From contig VYFM01000082.1 in the NCBI GenBank assembly GCA_009842375.1, positions 1 through 16,541 on the forward strand: a stretch of 16,541 nt of DNA, given 5' to 3'. Shown in pieces: positions 13,986-16,541 of the stretch; within the stretch, counting starts at the first letter, position 1; each line of letters opens with the position of its first letter. Source of the DNA: Candidatus Poribacteria bacterium (lineage in GTDB: Bacteria > Poribacteria > WGA-4E > WGA-3G). Below the pieces are notes generated by a model. The model searched no databases. It was not told where the DNA came from and was given only the letters and a program-made list of their open reading frames with translations. Made by a program: the position numbers and the translations under genes.

Positions 13986-16151
13986 ATGTTCAAGCTGTTT
14001 CGATCTCTCAGCATCAAATCGAAACTGACATGGATTGCCCTGTCCTTGCTGATCATTCCCTGGATGGGCTACCAGTACGTACAGGAGATCCGCGGCTTCC
14101 TCCTGCGCAGCCAGCAGGACGCCCAGCTGCTGGCCGCCAACGGCATCGCCACGGTGCTCAACGACCGCTCGGAACTGTTCAATCCCACCACCGGGGTACA
14201 GGAACTGCTGGGGGCGAGGAACGACCTCTACGCCCATGCCCTGAAAGGCGCCATCCAGTTGGACGGCCAGGCCGAGGACTGGGGAGAGACCGTCGACCAG
14301 TTCAACTACTATACCGGCAGCACCACCTTCAGCTGTGACGCCGGAGATGACCCGGACAGTTTTTCCCTGGCCAACGTGATCGGCTATTCCGACGACGATC
14401 TGTATGTCCTGTTCGAAGTCAATGACGACGAGATCGTCTACCGCGACCTGAGCCTCCTGAAGCTTGACACCAGCGACCAGATCAGGATGCTGCTGCAGCT
14501 GCCCCGGGGCGAACTCCGCCACTACCTGCTCGTGGCCAGGGCTCCCGGAAGGATGAGCATCTATCTCGTCGACGAGAACTGGGAGCTGCCCCTCAAGGGC
14601 GAACCCGTCACGACGTTCATCGCGGAACTGGCGGAAACGCCCTGGGGATACCGTGTCGAACTGCGGATTCCGCGGAACATCATCGTGCGGCGCGCCCGGC
14701 TCGGCTACTTCGTGGTGGATGTGGACAACCCGGAATCCCGGCAGGTCGTCGGCACACTGTCCACATCTCCCAGGGAGGCGAACAGCAAGCCCGGCCAGGT
14801 CCTCCTCAACTCGCCGGAACTGACCAAGATCCTGAAGGCACTGGACCGGCCGCACTCGCGAATCTGGATACTGGACAACGACCAGCGTGTCCGCGCGGTG
14901 GTGGGCGGACTGTCCGCACCCATGGAAGAGACGCCGATCAACGACGCGGAACGGTCCTTTTTCGCGCGCCAGTACCTGCGCGCCGAGGCATTTTTCGACA
15001 GGCTGCTGAGACGGCCGTCCGACCAGTTCGTCGACGTGCCCAGGGATATTTCCCACCGGCCGGACAGGATCTTCACCCGCATTCTCAAGGGTGAGCCCAT
15101 GGTGGAGGCCAGGCCCTCACTGGACGGCAAGGCCCAGATCATCGTCGCCGGTTATCCCATCCGTTCCGGCGATGAGATTCTCGGCGCCGTCATCATGGAG
15201 CAAAGCAGCAACGCCATCATGGCGGAGCAGTATTCCCTGCTGCGGAATCTCACCCTGGTGACGATTCTCGTCTTTGCATTCGTGCTGACCGCCCTGGTGA
15301 TATTCACCTGGCGGCTGACGGTCCGCATCCGCAGGCTCTACACCACCACCGAAAAGGCGATCACTCCCGAGGGCCGCGTGATCGAGGACCGTATCCCGCA
15401 ACGCTACTACCCCAAGGACGAAATCGGCGATCTCAGCAGGAGCATCACCAGCATGCTGACACGCCTGTCCGGTTATACACGCTACCTGGAAGGCATGCCG
15501 GACACCCTGGCCCACGAAATGAACAATCCCCTGAATGTCGTGTCCTCTTCCCTGGAAATACTGGAGAACGAACTCCCCGGCATCACCGGCAACAAGCACA
15601 TGCAGCGGGCACAGAACGGCGTCAACCGGCTGCGTGCGATTCTCACCGCCCTGACCGAAGCGGCCAACCTGGAAGACGCCATGCGCGACGAGGCCAAGGA
15701 AAGACTGGACTTGGCCGCGCTGGTGGCGGAAGTGGTGGAGGGGTATCACAGCGTCTACGATGAGCACACCTTCCAACTGCAGGTCGGATCAGGGCCCCTG
15801 TGGATCGAGGGCAATACCGACCACCTCGCCCAGATGCTGGACAAGCTCGTGGACAACGCGGTGCAGTTCACTCCCCGCGAATGCCCCATCATCATCCGTG
15901 TGCGGGAGAATCAGGGTGAAGCTGAGATCATGGTGCTGAACGAGGGACCCACCATTCCGGACAACATTCGCAAACATGTCTTCGACCCCATGGTGTCCTA
16001 CGGCAAGACCAACGCCAAGCAGTCCCACCTCGGCCTTGGCCTGTTCGTGGTCCGCCTGATCTCCGAGTACCACCACGGCACGGCTTCCATAGACAACCGC
16101 CCGGACAGGGACGGCGTGGGCGTCACGGTGTCCATCCCGAAGGCGGCATGA
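13986..16151 (+). CDS. Sensor histidine kinase resembling the proteobacterial dedicated sortase system kinase
   Basis: A 721-residue inner-membrane kinase. Transmembrane helix 1 is at about 14-32. A large periplasmic sensor spans about 33-418; its beta-rich segment (90-250, LDGQAEDWG to LGYFVVDVDN) resembles a carbohydrate-binding-type sandwich. Transmembrane helix 2 is at about 422-441, then a HAMP linker (442-496). The dimerisation/phosphoacceptor box is LAHEMNNPLNVVSS (508-521, His510). The ATPase domain has the N-box DKLVDNAVQF (619-628, Asn624), a variant G1 box LNEGPTIPDN (651-660), the F-box VFDPMVSY (665-672) and the G2 box HLGLGLFVVRLI (681-692). Length, domain plan and the NEGP and DPMVS variants fit the histidine kinase of the dedicated sortase system (TIGR03785, about 700 residues). 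That family normally lies with a response regulator and a sortase, neither of which is in this window. The kinase call is firm; the sortase link is from recall. Confidence 0.88.
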   Translation: MFKLFRSLSIKSKLTWIALSLLIIPWMGYQYVQEIRGFLLRSQQDAQLLAANGIATVLNDRSELFNPTTGVQELLGARNDLYAHALKGAIQLDGQAEDWGETVDQFNYYTGSTTFSCDAGDDPDSFSLANVIGYSDDDLYVLFEVNDDEIVYRDLSLLKLDTSDQIRMLLQLPRGELRHYLLVARAPGRMSIYLVDENWELPLKGEPVTTFIAELAETPWGYRVELRIPRNIIVRRARLGYFVVDVDNPESRQVVGTLSTSPREANSKPGQVLLNSPELTKILKALDRPHSRIWILDNDQRVRAVVGGLSAPMEETPINDAERSFFARQYLRAEAFFDRLLRRPSDQFVDVPRDISHRPDRIFTRILKGEPMVEARPSLDGKAQIIVAGYPIRSGDEILGAVIMEQSSNAIMAEQYSLLRNLTLVTILVFAFVLTALVIFTWRLTVRIRRLYTTTEKAITPEGRVIEDRIPQRYYPKDEIGDLSRSITSMLTRLSGYTRYLEGMPDTLAHEMNNPLNVVSSSLEILENELPGITGNKHMQRAQNGVNRLRAILTALTEAANLEDAMRDEAKERLDLAALVAEVVEGYHSVYDEHTFQLQVGSGPLWIEGNTDHLAQMLDKLVDNAVQFTPRECPIIIRVRENQGEAEIMVLNEGPTIPDNIRKHVFDPMVSYGKTNAKQSHLGLGLFVVRLISEYHHGTASIDNRPDRDGVGVTVSIPKAA

Positions 16152-16195
16152 GGGGGCAGCGGCTGGTCACGGGATAGCCGGGCCCGGTTGCGGCC

Positions 16196-16216
16196 GGGGC
16201 ATCGGCGGGATGCCCC
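16196..16216. terminator. GC-rich hairpin between convergent genes
   Basis: GGGGCATC (16196-16203), loop GGCGG, GATGCCCC (16209-16216): a perfect 8-bp stem 45 bases after the kinase stop and 16 bases beyond the end of the convergent small gene. No T-tract follows on either strand, so termination would be weak or Rho-assisted. Confidence 0.45.
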
Positions 16217-16231
16217 CGAAACGGCGCGGAG

Positions 16232-16510
16232 CTACCAGCTGCCGATGGTCCAGCGCCGCATGTTCGGGATTTCCCCTAGTTCCTTCTCCTCGGTCAGCCA
16301 CATCGAGTCCACCTCCCGGTTTTCATAGACTTCCGTGATGTTGTTGTCACGGTACACCGTGACCCGCTCCAGGCGACCGCCGATCCTCCATTCCCGGACC
16401 GTGTACTTCTCGTTTGCGGCCACCCCCTCCGATTCAGATTCGGCGGCGATATCGGCTGGCAGCTTGAGCCCGCTGGACTCATCCGTCCCGGACCTCACAA
16501 CACCCCACAT
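16232..16510 (-). CDS. Small protein resembling DUF2782, apparently lacking a signal peptide
   Basis: A 92-residue protein. The core YTVREWRIGGRLERVTVY (36-53), followed by an acidic stretch and a terminal MRRWTIGSW, fits the plan of DUF2782 proteins (an E-x-R-x-x-GRL-x-x-V-x-V strand pair and a W-x-x-x-SW end), small uncharacterised proteobacterial proteins usually carrying an N-terminal signal peptide. Here the N-terminus (MWGVVRSGTDESSG) is hydrophilic and no signal is visible. An in-frame TGA lies only 10 bases upstream of the ATG (16520-16522), so the frame cannot extend. Either the start region is altered, or this is a cytoplasmic variant, or the family call is wrong. It is convergent with the kinase gene. 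Confidence 0.6.
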   Translation of the reverse strand: MWGVVRSGTDESSGLKLPADIAAESESEGVAANEKYTVREWRIGGRLERVTVYRDNNITEVYENREVDSMWLTEEKELGEIPNMRRWTIGSW

Positions 16511-16541
16511 ACGACTCAGTCAGTCTTGATCATTCCCATGG

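Noticed and set aside
13980..15056. 358-codon minus-strand frame opposite the kinase gene
   Set aside because: Antisense shadow of a GC-rich gene; the kinase on the plus strand has complete, ordered functional motifs.
1..16541. tRNA, rRNA genes or CRISPR arrays
   Set aside because: No cloverleaf with a T-loop GTTCRA context, no rRNA-like stretch, and no regularly spaced direct repeats were found by eye.

Overview
The window reads as an accessory island in a Gram-negative, probably gammaproteobacterial, chromosome. The clearest taxonomic clue is the right-hand gene (13986-16151), a large sensor kinase that resembles the histidine kinase of the proteobacterial dedicated sortase system. It is followed by a convergent small gene resembling DUF2782, a proteobacterial family. 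Both are GC-rich and look like resident chromosome. Most of the rest (about 1-13.7 kb) is a mosaic with lower and uneven GC, long gaps without genes, gene fragments, an IS element and an integrase pair, which is typical of a genomic or defence island.

Layout. 1-1226: a short direct repeat, then an ankyrin-repeat protein whose N-terminus looks truncated or fused. 1227-1957: no supported gene. 1958-2620 (-): an uncharacterised, possibly nuclease-like protein. It is divergent from 2894-4465 (+), a reverse transcriptase of the UG/Abi (defence-associated) type with a long alpha-helical C-terminal part. Between them lie a perfect 14-bp palindrome and a 36-codon ORF that partly resembles the N-terminus of the divergent protein. 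4566-4735 (-): a small zinc-ribbon protein broken by a one-base frameshift in an A-run. 4829-5482 (+) is an uncharacterised protein, convergent and only 12 bp from 5495-6310 (-), a PD-(D/E)XK-like protein. The latter sits downstream of a HAD-family phosphatase (6370-7248, -).

7249-8089 has no supported gene. 8090-9079 is an IS5-family element with both terminal repeats but an in-frame internal deletion in its transposase that removes the second catalytic aspartate. Its right end abuts a HEPN-like gene (9087-9698). A second HEPN-like gene follows (10154-10717), and between the two is a decayed fragment related to the 1958-2620 gene. 11137-13712 (-) encodes two paralogous P4-type tyrosine recombinases, translationally coupled through a TGATG overlap. 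They point away from the kinase gene, so the 13713-13985 gap is the likely island border.

How the parts may work together. The recombinases probably mobilise or once mobilised the island. The reverse transcriptase, the two nuclease-like proteins and the HEPN-like proteins are the kind of cargo found in anti-phage islands, but no complete well-known defence system can be named from sequence alone. The kinase probably controls a sortase locus outside the window.
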